A stretch of 64,000 nt of DNA from Pelagimonas sp017744045 (lineage in GTDB: Bacteria; Pseudomonadota; Alphaproteobacteria; Rhodobacterales; Rhodobacteraceae), in NCBI RefSeq assembly GCF_017744045.1, contig NZ_JAGHRD010000001.1; one strand, written 5' to 3'. The notes beneath the pieces are model-generated. The model worked only from the letters and a program-made list of their open reading frames with translations. It did not search any database and was not told the DNA's origin. Each line of letters begins with the position of its first letter. Position 1 is the first letter of the stretch. Below are positions 33,218 to 41,469 of the stretch, in pieces. The translations under genes were made by a program, and so were the position numbers.

Positions 33218-34000
33218 ATGAAAAATGTGCTGACATATGTGTTTCTGGTTTTAACCTGCCTCGCGGCCCCGGCGCGCGCGGATTGCGTCGTCATGCTGCA
33301 CGGGCTGGCGCGCACCGGCAATTCCTTTCTGGTCCTTGAGCGCGTGTTGCAAACCCGTGGCTACGAGGTGGTCGTCGCTGATTACCCCTCGACCGAGGCC
33401 CCGATTGAGCAATTGGTCAAGGTGATCCCAGAGGCCATCGGGCAGTGCCACGCGCCCGCAGTGCATTTCGTCACCCATTCCATGGGCGGCATCCTTTTGC
33501 GCTATTGGACCGAGCATAACACTGCCCTTGGCATCAGCCGTGTCGTCATGCTCGCTCCGCCCAATCAGGGCAGCGAGATTGTCGATGAATTGGGCGATCT
33601 GGCCCCGTTTGAATGGATTAACGGACCGGCAGGCCTGCAATTGCGCACCGGGGATGAGGGGATCACCTCGACCCTCGGTCCTGTTCAATTTGAACTGGGC
33701 GTGATTGCCGGGTCCGACACCATGAACCCCGCCTTTTCCGCCATTCTGCCGGGCGTGGATGATGGCAAGGTCACGGTTGCCTCAACAATCGTTGAGGGCA
33801 TGAAGGCGCATCTGACCCTGCCGGTCACTCACACATTCATTATGCAAGATCCCATGGCCATGGCGCAGGTCGATCTGTTCCTGCGCGAAGGCCGTTTTGA
33901 CCCGGATCTGGATTGGACCCAAGAGGTGGACATGCATTTCTTTGGCTGTCTGGCTGGGATATGCCCGGCCAAGAAAGACGAGACACCCGATGAGCCTTGA
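33218..34000 (+). CDS. Secreted alpha/beta hydrolase, lipase-like
   Basis: A 260-residue protein with a signal peptide (MKNVLTYVFLVLTCLAAPARA). The nucleophile elbow is FVTHSMGG, and VVMLHGLARTGNSF gives the oxyanion region near the N-terminus. It resembles extracellular esterases or lipases of the PGAP1/triacylglycerol lipase type. Its stop overlaps the phnM start. Confidence 0.82.
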   Translation: MKNVLTYVFLVLTCLAAPARADCVVMLHGLARTGNSFLVLERVLQTRGYEVVVADYPSTEAPIEQLVKVIPEAIGQCHAPAVHFVTHSMGGILLRYWTEHNTALGISRVVMLAPPNQGSEIVDELGDLAPFEWINGPAGLQLRTGDEGITSTLGPVQFELGVIAGSDTMNPAFSAILPGVDDGKVTVASTIVEGMKAHLTLPVTHTFIMQDPMAMAQVDLFLREGRFDPDLDWTQEVDMHFFGCLAGICPAKKDETPDEP

Positions 34001-35132
34001 GATCACGCTGAGCGGCGCGCGCTTTTTACGCCCCGATGGTTGGGATGACGCGCCCTTGCCCCTGGCGGGCGGGCAGTTTGTTGACGCACCTGCCGGGCGG
34101 GCGATTGACCTCAGTGGGTTTGACGTTCTGCCCGGTATCATTGATGTGCATGGCGACGGGTTCGAACGCCACATGGCCCCGCGTCGGGGGGCCTTGCGCG
34201 AACGCGATGCGGGCATGGTTGCCGTCGCGGCGGAACTGGCGGCCAATGGCATCACCACGGCGGTTCTGGCACAATTCTGGAGCTGGGAGGGCGGGTTGCG
34301 CGGCCCGGAATTTGCCCGCGAAGTCTTTGACTCTGTGCGCCTGATGCAGGACAGCGTGCCGATTGACCTACGCCTGCAAATGCGGCTTGAGACCCATATG
34401 TTGGATGATCTCGACGCGGCCGAGGCGTTGATTGCGGAACATGGCATCCGCTATGTGGTCTTTAACGATCACCTCCCCCATGCGCGTCTGGCCGAGGGGC
34501 GCAAGCCGCCGCGCCTGACTGGCCAAGCCCTCAAGAGCAAGCGTAACCCCGAGGACTATTTCAAATTCCTGCTGGATCTGCACGCACGCGGCCCCGAGGT
34601 TGGCCCGGCGATGGACGCTTTGACCTCGCGGTTGGCCGCGCAAGGCGTGACCATGGGCAGTCATGATGATCACAGTGCCGAGGATCGCGCGCTTTGGCGC
34701 GCGCGCGGTGCGCAGGTCTCGGAATTCCCCGAGACCCTAGAGGCCGCCCAAGCGGCCCGCGAGGCCGGGGATTTCATCGTGCTGGGCGCGCCCAATGTGG
34801 TGCGCGGGGCAAGCCATGCGGGCAATGTTTCGGCGCAGGATCTGATCGGGGCAGGGCTGTGTGATGCTCTGGCGTCGGACTACCACTATCCCTCACCCGC
34901 CCGCGCCGCCTGGCGCTGTGTCGAGCTGGGCCTTCTGGACGAAGCCGACGCCTGGCATCTGGTTTCTGCCGGGCCAGCACAGCTTTTGGGCTTGCAGGAT
35001 CGCGGTCGGCTTGCGCCCGGTTGCCGTGCAGATCTGGTGGTAATGGAGCCACAAACCCGCCGGATCGTGGCGACTCTGGCGGGCGGTCGCGTGGCCTGGA
35101 TGAGTGGAGACGTGGCGCAACGTTTTGTCTAA
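33990..35132 (+). CDS. phnM: Orphan PhnM-like amidohydrolase
   Basis: A 380-residue amidohydrolase like alpha-D-ribose 1-methylphosphonate 5-triphosphate diphosphatase of the C-P lyase pathway. Motifs: GIIDVHGDGFERHMAPR, MGSHDDHSAED and ASDYHYPSP, the metal ligands of PhnM. No other phn gene is in the window, so either it serves a distant phn operon or has another substrate. ATG 33990 overlaps the hydrolase stop by 11 bases. Confidence 0.8.
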   Translation: MSLEITLSGARFLRPDGWDDAPLPLAGGQFVDAPAGRAIDLSGFDVLPGIIDVHGDGFERHMAPRRGALRERDAGMVAVAAELAANGITTAVLAQFWSWEGGLRGPEFAREVFDSVRLMQDSVPIDLRLQMRLETHMLDDLDAAEALIAEHGIRYVVFNDHLPHARLAEGRKPPRLTGQALKSKRNPEDYFKFLLDLHARGPEVGPAMDALTSRLAAQGVTMGSHDDHSAEDRALWRARGAQVSEFPETLEAAQAAREAGDFIVLGAPNVVRGASHAGNVSAQDLIGAGLCDALASDYHYPSPARAAWRCVELGLLDEADAWHLVSAGPAQLLGLQDRGRLAPGCRADLVVMEPQTRRIVATLAGGRVAWMSGDVAQRFV

Positions 35133-35189
35133 GCGCACCCAAAATCCATTAATGGATTTTACAAATTCCGTCGACGGAATTTGTTGCGC
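35133..35189. repeat. Bipartite palindromic repeat family C, copy 2
   Basis: Palindrome 1 AAAATCCAT/ATGGATTTT and palindrome 2 CAAATTCCGT/ACGGAATTTG are perfect, and outer GCGCA/TGCGC arms pair too. It begins right after the phnM stop and ends before the convergent purK stop. Confidence 0.8.
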
Positions 35190-35193
35190 CTCC

Positions 35194-36264
35194 CTAGCCC
35201 GAAACGATCCGGTTCACATGGGCCATTTTTCGGCCCGGTTTCACATCCGCCTTGCCATAGAGGTGCAGTGCGCAGGCAGGGTCTGCCATCAGCTCGGGCA
35301 GGCGGTCCAAGTCGTCACCAATCAGGTTTTCCATCACCACATCCGAATGCCGGTTACCATCGCCCAAAGGCCAGCCTGCGACCGCGCGGATATGCTGCTC
35401 GAACTGACAACAGATGCAGCCATTCTGTGTCCAATGGCCGGAATTATGCACACGCGGCGCGATTTCATTGATCACCAGCCCCTGCGGCGTGACAAAGAAT
35501 TCGACCCCCAACACCCCGACATAATCCAGCGCATTCAGAATGCGTCCGGCCATCAGCACGGCATCGGTTAGCAGTCGCGCCGGCACTTTCGCCGGCACAG
35601 TGGTGGTGTGCAAAATACCGTCGCGATGCACGTTTTCACCCGGATCAAATGCCGAAACCTGACCATCTGCCGAGCGCGCGGCAATCACCGAAATTTCGCA
35701 GCTGAAATTCACAAACCCCTCAAGAACCGCCGGGGCCCCCTGCATATCCGCCAGCGCCTGTGCTGCATCCTCGGCGGATTTCAGGCGCGACTGGCCCTTG
35801 CCGTCATAGCCAAAACGCCGGGTTTTCATGATCGAGGGCGTGCCGATTTCCGCCACCGCCGCCGTCATATCGGCCTCGGATTCGACATTGGCAAAGGGGG
35901 CCGTGGACAGGCCCAGCTCGGCCAGGAATGTCTTTTCGGTCAGGCGATCCTGACTGATGCGCAGCGCTTCGCGATTGGGGTGGATCGGGCGCAGCGATTC
36001 CAACAGATCCAGCGCCGAGGTCGGGATGTTCTCGAACTCATAGGTGATCACATCCACAGTTTCCGCAAAGGCGCGCAGAGCGTCTGCATCCTCATAGGAG
36101 GCGGTGGTCACCTTGGCCGCCACATCGGCAGCGGGTGGGTTGGCGCTGGGCTCAAAGATATGGGTCTTGAAGCCAAGGCGCGAGGCCGCGACCGACAACA
36201 TCCGGCCAAGCTGGCCTCCTCCGAGGATACCAATGGTGGATCCGGGGGCGAGTGGCGTGGTCAT
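35194..36264 (-). CDS. purK: 5-(carboxyamino)imidazole ribonucleotide synthase
   Basis: A 356-residue ATP-grasp enzyme converting AIR to N5-CAIR with ATP and bicarbonate in purine synthesis. The N-terminus GSTIGILGGGQLGRMLS is diagnostic, and ATP-grasp motifs KTRRFGYDGKGQ, ALDYVGVLGVEFF and EIAPRVHNSGHW are present. It works with PurE, whose gene lies just upstream in transcription. Confidence 0.95.
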   Translation of the reverse strand: MTTPLAPGSTIGILGGGQLGRMLSVAASRLGFKTHIFEPSANPPAADVAAKVTTASYEDADALRAFAETVDVITYEFENIPTSALDLLESLRPIHPNREALRISQDRLTEKTFLAELGLSTAPFANVESEADMTAAVAEIGTPSIMKTRRFGYDGKGQSRLKSAEDAAQALADMQGAPAVLEGFVNFSCEISVIAARSADGQVSAFDPGENVHRDGILHTTTVPAKVPARLLTDAVLMAGRILNALDYVGVLGVEFFVTPQGLVINEIAPRVHNSGHWTQNGCICCQFEQHIRAVAGWPLGDGNRHSDVVMENLIGDDLDRLPELMADPACALHLYGKADVKPGRKMAHVNRIVSG

Positions 36265-36330
36265 GGCGGGCCTCCTGTTGGGATGAGGCTAGATGCCGCG
36301 AAAGAGGATCCCGATGCAAGAGGGGCAAAG

Positions 36331-36361
36331 GGGGCAATCTCTACGATTTGCCCCGTTTTTT
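36331..36361. other. Hairpin with T-run between purE and purK
   Basis: GGGGCAA (36331-36337) pairs with TTGCCCC (36348-36354), with GTTTTTT after it on the plus strand. The neighbouring genes run minus, so it reads as a terminator only for antisense transcripts. It may be a weak attenuator in the purE-purK gap. Confidence 0.4.
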
Positions 36362-36374
36362 GTACCTTTTGCCC

Positions 36375-36884
36375 TCAGATCAGGTCGCGGTCAGGTTCAT
36401 CCGCGATCGAAGCTGACAAATCATTGCGCCATTTGTCCAGCCGCGCCGCCAGGTCTGCATCCTGCAGCGCCAGAATACCCGCTGCCATCAACCCGCCATT
36501 CTTGGCCCCAGCGGCCCCGATGGCCATGGTCGCCACAGGAAAACCACGCGGCATTTGCAGGATGGAATAAAGGCTATCGACACCGGACAAGGCGCGGGTC
36601 TGCACCGGAATGCCAATCACCGGCACGCGGGTTTTTGACGCCATCATGCCGGGCAAATGCGCGGCACCACCCGCGCCCGCAATGATCACCTGCAAACCAC
36701 GATCAACAGCCGTCTTGCCATAGTCCCACAACCGATCCGGGGTACGGTGGGCCGATACGATCTTGACTTCATGCGCGACACCCAGCTCTTCCAAAACATC
36801 GGCGGCTTCTTTCATGGTGGGCCAATCGGATTGGCTGCCCATGATGATCCCAACTTTGACGGCAGTGTTAGCGGCTTTGCTCAT
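36375..36884 (-). CDS. purE: 5-(carboxyamino)imidazole ribonucleotide mutase
   Basis: A 169-residue class I PurE converting N5-CAIR to CAIR. Motifs GIIMGSQSDWPTMKEAADVL, SAHRTPDRL and GAGGAAHLPGMMAS are intact. ATG 36884 with AGGGGA upstream is preferred to 36914. Confidence 0.95.
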   Translation of the reverse strand: MSKAANTAVKVGIIMGSQSDWPTMKEAADVLEELGVAHEVKIVSAHRTPDRLWDYGKTAVDRGLQVIIAGAGGAAHLPGMMASKTRVPVIGIPVQTRALSGVDSLYSILQMPRGFPVATMAIGAAGAKNGGLMAAGILALQDADLAARLDKWRNDLSASIADEPDRDLI

Positions 36885-36950
36885 ATCGATCCCCTGCGAT
36901 GAAGAAGCGCGCACTATAGGCAGCCTGACCCATAGAGCAATGCGCCCGGT

Positions 36951-37511
36951 TCAGCGCAGATGATCCTGTGCCAGTTTTGCCATGAGAATATCGTCATACC
37001 ACTGTCCGCCCAGGTTCACCGCCTCGCGCGCCACCCCTTCGCGGCGAAACCCGCAGGCCTCATAGCAGCGAATGGCGCGGGTGTTGATCTCAAGACAGCG
37101 CAAGGCAACGCGGTGCAGGCCCAGCGTCCTGAACGCATGGTCCAGTATCAGCGCCACCGCCTGCCGTCCGATCCCCTGACCCAGCCGCGCCGGATCAGCC
37201 AGGCCAATGGCCAAAGAGGCGCTGCCGTTAAACGTATCAAACCCATGCAGGCGCGCATCGCCGACAACCTGATCATCGACATCAATGATCCAGGCCGGAT
37301 CATGATTGCTGATCCGCGTCACCCAATCCATCGCCACTTCGCGGGACCAGGGTTTCAGCTTGGCGGGATCAATGCCGTACATACGCGCAATGGTCGGATC
37401 CTGCCCCAGGGCAAACCGCGCCTCTGCATCGCCAGCCCGGGGCGGGCGCAGGGTGACCGTTTCACCACGCAAAACACGCCCGTCAGTCTCCTCCTCCCCG
37501 ACCAATCGCAT
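36951..37511 (-). CDS. GNAT-family N-acetyltransferase
   Basis: A 186-residue RimJ-type acetyltransferase: VTLRPPRAGDAEARFALGQD, then GLADPARLGQGIGRQAVALILDHAF as the acetyl-CoA pocket, and ALRCLEINTRAIRCYEACGFRREG. It is a different branch from the five-gene array. Stop 36951 is 67 bases from purE. Confidence 0.85.
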   Translation of the reverse strand: MRLVGEEETDGRVLRGETVTLRPPRAGDAEARFALGQDPTIARMYGIDPAKLKPWSREVAMDWVTRISNHDPAWIIDVDDQVVGDARLHGFDTFNGSASLAIGLADPARLGQGIGRQAVALILDHAFRTLGLHRVALRCLEINTRAIRCYEACGFRREGVAREAVNLGGQWYDDILMAKLAQDHLR

Positions 37512-37512
37512 G

Positions 37513-37737
37513 TCAGGCGATGATATCCGGCAGCAGGCGATCCTCGATCAGGGCGATCTTGTCCTTGAGTTGCAGTTTCTTCTTTTTCAGGCGCTGCAGG
37601 GTCAGCTGGTCAAAGGTCCCCGTGTTTTGCAAGGCGCGAATCGCATCGTCCAGGTCGCTATGCTCCTGCTTGAAAACCTCCAACTCGACGCGCAACACGT
37701 CATCGGTTTTCATGGACAGGTCTGTAGGCGCGTTCAT
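37513..37737 (-). CDS. YdcH-family (DUF465) protein
   Basis: A 74-residue helical protein with ELEVFKQEHSDLDDAIRAL and LQRLKKKKLQLKDKIALIEDRL, the characteristic DUF465 helical hairpin. One base separates it from the GNAT gene, so they may be co-transcribed. Function unknown. Confidence 0.85.
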   Translation of the reverse strand: MNAPTDLSMKTDDVLRVELEVFKQEHSDLDDAIRALQNTGTFDQLTLQRLKKKKLQLKDKIALIEDRLLPDIIA

Positions 37738-37801
37738 GGTGGAACCCCCTGAAATACAACTGGCTTATAGGATAGCGGATTAATCGCGAATCCGCAAAGC
37801 C

Positions 37802-37830
37802 CTTGCACTAAAGCAAAGAGGTTCCCATAT
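37802..37830 (+). promoter_or_regulatory. Sigma-32-type heat-shock promoter
   Basis: CTTGCAC (37802-37808) and CCCATAT (37824-37830) are 15 bases apart, close to the RpoH consensus. A 7-bp inverted repeat GCGGATT/AATCCGC lies just upstream (37775-37795). The hsp20 ATG is 70 bases downstream. Confidence 0.72.
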
Positions 37831-37870
37831 TCATAAAACGCGCCGGTCGCCAGGATGGGGCCGCCGCATG

Positions 37871-37899
37871 TGACGGTCGCTTTGCAAAAGGACGTGTCG
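37871..37899 (+). promoter_or_regulatory. ROSE-like RNA thermometer hairpin before hsp20
   Basis: TCGCT (37877-37881) faces the Shine-Dalgarno AGGA (37889-37892) across a 7-base loop. U-A, C-G, a bulged G, C-G and U-A pairs reproduce the U(U/C)GCU signature of ROSE elements that mask the ribosome site at low temperature. Outer pairing is short. Confidence 0.5.
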
Positions 37900-38310
37900 A
37901 TGACCAAACTGACCTTGGGGTCCTATCCCCATATGCTCGGCTTCGAGCAACTGGAGCGTCTGCTGGAGCGGACCGCAAAAACCAGTGAGGGCTATCCGCC
38001 TTTCAATATCGAACAAACTGCAGATTACGCGTATCGGATCACGCTTGCCGTGGCCGGTTTCGCTGAGGATGACCTGTCGATCACCGTCGAAGACCGCCAA
38101 TTGGTGGTGCGCGGTCGGCAAAAGGACGATGGCAGCGAACGGGTGTTCCTGCATCGCGGCATCGCTTCGCGCCAGTTCCAGCGCTCTTTCGTGCTGGCCG
38201 ATGGGGTCGAAGTGGGCGAGGCCAAGATGGAAAATGGCCTGCTGCATGTGGATCTAAAGATTAACCGCCCGGAAACGGTGGTTCAGACGATCCAAATCAA
38301 GAAAGGATGA
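37900..38310 (+). CDS. Small heat-shock protein, Hsp20 family
   Basis: A 136-residue holdase chaperone binding unfolding proteins. The alpha-crystallin domain spans YPPFNIEQTADYAYRITLAVAGF to ENGLLHVDLKI, and the C-terminal IxI-type motif is IQI. ATG 37900 has AGGA 7 bases upstream. Heat-shock promoter and thermometer-like leader are noted separately. Confidence 0.93.
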   Translation: MTKLTLGSYPHMLGFEQLERLLERTAKTSEGYPPFNIEQTADYAYRITLAVAGFAEDDLSITVEDRQLVVRGRQKDDGSERVFLHRGIASRQFQRSFVLADGVEVGEAKMENGLLHVDLKINRPETVVQTIQIKKG

Positions 38311-38313
38311 GGC

Positions 38314-38541
38314 ATGTTTGAAAAGTATGACTTTGACAAATCCGCCGAAGAAAAGCTGGTCTATGTCCGCCCGGTCAAAGGCAAGGATCTGCCAGATGAC
38401 GTGCGCGCCCAAGTAGGCCGCCGCGCGACACTTTACGCGGTGCACAATGCCGAGGGCGAACGTCTCGCACTGGTCAAGGACCGCGCCTTGGCCTTTGTTC
38501 TGGCCCGCCAGAATGATCTGGCTCCGGTGACTGTTCACTAA
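38314..38541 (+). CDS. DUF1150 family protein
   Basis: A 75-residue protein: LVYVRPVKGKDLPDDVRAQ and TLYAVHNAEGERLALVKDRALAFVLARQND are typical of DUF1150, which follows Hsp20 genes in many alphaproteobacteria. Three bases separate it from hsp20, so it shares heat-shock control. Function unknown. Confidence 0.88.
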   Translation: MFEKYDFDKSAEEKLVYVRPVKGKDLPDDVRAQVGRRATLYAVHNAEGERLALVKDRALAFVLARQNDLAPVTVH

Positions 38542-38547
38542 CTCTGG

Positions 38548-39156
38548 TTGATTGTGTTTGAATGGTCGTTTGACGTGAGTATCGTCAATCTAGCAATGGC
38601 GATCCTGGCCGTTCTGGTGGTCGGGGTCGCAGTGGTGGATCGGCTTTGGCGATGGGCTAAGGCCAAGCAAAACAGGTCGGAAATAGCCGGCTGGCAAGCC
38701 GAGCTTTTGCGCCACAAAGACGCGCCCGATTTCTTTCAATATGTTGCGGCCTATCTGGCCAAGGTTGATCCGCAAGGGTGCGCACCAGAATTCGCTCCGC
38801 TTCTGCGTCAATGCCGCGGCGTTGTGACCGTCGACGTTGCTTTTAACGGCGAGGGGTTGGATTGGCTCCTGTTTCACGGCTCTCCTGCCGAGATTGAAGA
38901 GGCCGCCGAGGTGGTGGCAGAGCTGGGGTTGGACCCGCTGGTGCCAATCTTTCGCGAAGTTTTGCCCTGGTTTGGCTGGAGTGAGGCCAACCCTCAGGCA
39001 TCCGATTTTGACCACCCGGATCGGCAGGAATACATGGCCCGGCTGAGCGCGCTTCAACAGCGTTTTGCCGCGCTGGGCGGGGCGGATCTGGTCAGTGCGA
39101 CGTTGAACGACGCGATGCGCGACAGGTTGCCCGACATACTGTCCTATCGCCCGTGA
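38548..39156 (+). CDS. Hypothetical membrane-anchored protein
   Basis: About 202 residues. The N-terminal hydrophobic helix (VNLAMAILAVLVVGVAVV) is a membrane anchor; the rest is soluble, acidic and Trp/Pro-rich (GLDWLLFHGSPAEIEEAAEVVAELG). Start uncertain: TTG 38548, GTG 38554 or GTG 38575. Follows DUF1150 in the same direction. No recognised domain. Confidence 0.6.
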   Translation: MIVFEWSFDVSIVNLAMAILAVLVVGVAVVDRLWRWAKAKQNRSEIAGWQAELLRHKDAPDFFQYVAAYLAKVDPQGCAPEFAPLLRQCRGVVTVDVAFNGEGLDWLLFHGSPAEIEEAAEVVAELGLDPLVPIFREVLPWFGWSEANPQASDFDHPDRQEYMARLSALQQRFAALGGADLVSATLNDAMRDRLPDILSYRP

Positions 39157-39183
39157 CCCAAGGCGATGGCCTGGGGATTTCCG

Positions 39184-39198
39184 TTAAGATCTTGTTAA
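39184..39198. promoter_or_regulatory. CtrA-like box TTAA-N7-TTAA
   Basis: TTAA (39184-39187), seven bases, TTAA (39195-39198) fits the CtrA consensus exactly. It lies in the 221-base gap between convergent genes, with no gene start nearby, so it may be chance. Confidence 0.3.
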
Positions 39199-39200
39199 GT

Positions 39201-39222
39201 AGTTGACAGCTGTCAACTTTTT
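39201..39222 (+). terminator. Possible terminator of the hsp20 transcript
   Basis: An 18-base perfect palindrome, AGTTGACAGCTGTCAACT (39201-39218), folds as a 7-bp stem with AGCT loop and is followed by TTTT. Could instead be an operator. Confidence 0.5.
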
Positions 39223-39256
39223 CCGACGGCAGCCGAAAACCACCCCTTCGCGCCAA

Positions 39257-39312
39257 GCGCAACCAAAATCCATCGATGGATTTTGCAAATTCCGTACACG
39301 GAATTTGGGCGC
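39257..39312. repeat. Bipartite palindromic repeat family C, copy 3
   Basis: Palindrome 1 CAAAATCCAT/ATGGATTTTG (10-bp arms, 2-base centre) and palindrome 2 CAAATTCCGT/ACGGAATTTG, all perfect, with outer GCGC arms. It lies between two convergent genes. Confidence 0.8.
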
Positions 39313-39324
39313 GCGTGACAGAAG

Positions 39325-39357
39325 AAAAGGCCGGGGAAATCCCCGGCCTTTTCTTTT
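39325..39357. terminator. Bidirectional terminator after sat
   Basis: AAAAGGCCGGGG (39325-39336) pairs with CCCCGGCCTTTT (39341-39352), T-rich on both strands. It ends the sat gene on the minus strand and any plus-strand transcript from 38548. Confidence 0.92.
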
Positions 39358-39377
39358 TGATGTGCGAGATGCCCAGC

Positions 39378-41453
39378 TTATTGCGCGGCGATCAGGCCCA
39401 TGCTTTCCAGCTTCAGGATCACCTGATGTGCGCAGTTGTCGACTTCGACATTCTCGGTCTCGACGCTCAGCTCAGGGTTCTGCGGCACGTCGTATGGGTC
39501 AGAAATACCGGTGAACTCTTTGATCTTGCCTTCACGCGCCAGCTTGTACAGGCCCTTGCGGTCGCGGCGTTCGCATTCCTCGATGCTGGTGGCAACGTGG
39601 ACTTCGACAAAGGCACCGAATTGTTCGATGTCCTCGCGCACCGCGCGGCGGGTGGTGGCATAAGGGGCGATGGGCGCGCAGATGGCGATGCCGCCATTCT
39701 TGGTGATCTCAGAGGCCACATAACCAATGCGGCGAATGTTGAGGTCACGGTGCTCTTTGCTGAAACCCAGCTCAGAGCTGAGGTTTTTACGCACAATGTC
39801 GCCATCCAGCAGAGTTACCGGGCGGCCGCCCATTTCCATCAGCTTGACCATCAGCGCGTTGGCAATCGTGGATTTGCCCGAGCCGGAGAAACCGGTGAAG
39901 AACACGGTAAAGCCCTGCTGGCTGCGCGGTGGCTTGGTGCGACGCAATTCCTTGACCACTTCGGGGAAGGAGAACCATTCGGGAATTTCCAGACCTTCGG
40001 CCAGACGGCGGCGCAGCTCGGTGCCCGAGATGTTCAGGATGGTGACGTCATCCTTGTCAGCGATCTCATCCGCGGGCTCGTACTGAGCGCGTTCCTGCAC
40101 ATAAACCATGTGCTTAAAGTCGACCATTTCCGCGCCGATCTCGTCCTGATGTGCGCGATAGAGGTCTTGGGCATCATAAGGACCGTAGAAATCTTCGCCC
40201 TGGCTGTTCTTGCCGGGGCCGGCATGGTCGCGGCCAACGATGAAGTGGGTGCAGCCGTGGTTGGCGCGGATCAGACCGTGCCAAACCGCCTCACGCGGGC
40301 CTGCCATGCGCATGGCCAGGTTCAGCAGCGACATGGTGGTGGTCGATGCCGGGTATTTGTCTAGCACAGCTTCATAGCAGCGCACGCGGGTAAAGTGATC
40401 AACGTCACCTGGCTTGGTCATGCCAACGATCGGGTGGATCAGCAAGTTGGCCTGCGCTTCTTTCGCGGCGCGGAAGGTCAGCTCCTGGTGGGCGCGGTGC
40501 AGCGGGTTACGTGTCTGGAACGCAACCACTTTGCGCCAGCCCAGCTTGCGGAAATAGGCGCGCAGTTCGTTCGGCGTGTCGCGGCGGGCACGGAAATCAT
40601 AGTGAACCGGCTGCTGAATGCCGGTGATCGGGCCACCGAGATAGATCTTGCCCGCTGTGTTATGCAGGTAGTTCACCGCTGGGTGCGCATCGTCATCGGC
40701 ACCAAAGACTTTTTCCGCTTCAACCGATTTGTTCGGCTCCCAACGGTCGGTCACGGTCATGGTGGCGAGGATCACGCCCTCTTGGTCGCGCAGGGCGATG
40801 TCCTGACCAATTTCGATGGAGCCTGCAAATTCTTCGGATACGTCCAGAGTGATCGGCATTGGCCACAGGGTGCCATCGGCCAGGCGCATGTTTTCCACAA
40901 CGCCGTTGTAATCCTCTTCCGACAGGAAGCCTTTGAGCGGGTTGAAGCCGCCATTCATCAGCAGTTCCAGATCGCAGATCTGGCGCGGGGTCAGATCGTG
41001 GCTGGTCAAATCAGCCGCTTCGACCTTCAGCTTCTGAGCGCTGTCATAAGAGACATAAAGCTCGGGGATGGGTGCAAGATTGTTTTGCATGATTTTGGTC
41101 CTGTGTTTGAACGGCTCTAGGCCGCTGGTCGTCCCGGTGAGTTCCGCGTGCAGAGCGTCATATTCTGCGAATTTGCGGGCCAAGAAATTGTCTCTGAGTC
41201 GGATCTGTTCGGCGGCGCCCTTGACGGTGATCGCATAGGCAAAGCGCTGGCGTTTGTCGGGGCCATCGCGGTCGCTGATCTTGATCAACCCCGCCTCGGC
41301 CGCCAGGCGCAATTGCGCATTCAGCTTGCCAAGTGACACGCCGACAGCCGCCGCCGTTGCACGTTGAGACGCGTCAGGCGCGGCCTCAAGCTGGCGCAGC
41401 AGGCGAAAGAGCAGATCCTCTTCCTCAGCCAATTTTTGCGTGTCGGTTGGCAT
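39378..41453 (-). CDS. sat: Bifunctional ATP sulfurylase/APS kinase with N-terminal winged-helix domain
   Basis: One unbroken 691-residue frame. Residues 1-110 form a winged helix like EPS-associated MarR regulators (QRATAAAVGVSLGKLNAQLRL). Sat follows from Met122, with QTRNPLHRAH at 313-322 and VGRDHAGPG; APS kinase from 514, with P-loop GFSGSGKST (521-529). Together they activate sulfate to PAPS. A second start at 41090 has AGGA upstream, so free Sat-CysC (570 residues) may also be made. No stop separates the parts. The fusion is unusual; it could be two genes that lost a stop. Confidence 0.85.
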   Translation of the reverse strand: MPTDTQKLAEEEDLLFRLLRQLEAAPDASQRATAAAVGVSLGKLNAQLRLAAEAGLIKISDRDGPDKRQRFAYAITVKGAAEQIRLRDNFLARKFAEYDALHAELTGTTSGLEPFKHRTKIMQNNLAPIPELYVSYDSAQKLKVEAADLTSHDLTPRQICDLELLMNGGFNPLKGFLSEEDYNGVVENMRLADGTLWPMPITLDVSEEFAGSIEIGQDIALRDQEGVILATMTVTDRWEPNKSVEAEKVFGADDDAHPAVNYLHNTAGKIYLGGPITGIQQPVHYDFRARRDTPNELRAYFRKLGWRKVVAFQTRNPLHRAHQELTFRAAKEAQANLLIHPIVGMTKPGDVDHFTRVRCYEAVLDKYPASTTTMSLLNLAMRMAGPREAVWHGLIRANHGCTHFIVGRDHAGPGKNSQGEDFYGPYDAQDLYRAHQDEIGAEMVDFKHMVYVQERAQYEPADEIADKDDVTILNISGTELRRRLAEGLEIPEWFSFPEVVKELRRTKPPRSQQGFTVFFTGFSGSGKSTIANALMVKLMEMGGRPVTLLDGDIVRKNLSSELGFSKEHRDLNIRRIGYVASEITKNGGIAICAPIAPYATTRRAVREDIEQFGAFVEVHVATSIEECERRDRKGLYKLAREGKIKEFTGISDPYDVPQNPELSVETENVEVDNCAHQVILKLESMGLIAAQ
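41088..41102 (-). promoter_or_regulatory. Internal ribosome site and start for stand-alone Sat-CysC
   Basis: ATG at 41090 is preceded by AGGA (41099-41102) with eight bases of spacing, in frame with the longer reading frame. The product would begin MQNNLAPIPELYVSYDSA, the usual family N-terminus. Confidence 0.6.
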
Positions 41454-41469
41454 ATCAGACTCAAAGTGT

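Noticed and set aside
36331..36361. Terminator of purE
   Set aside because: The T-run is on the plus strand while purE and purK run minus; kept only as a hairpin.
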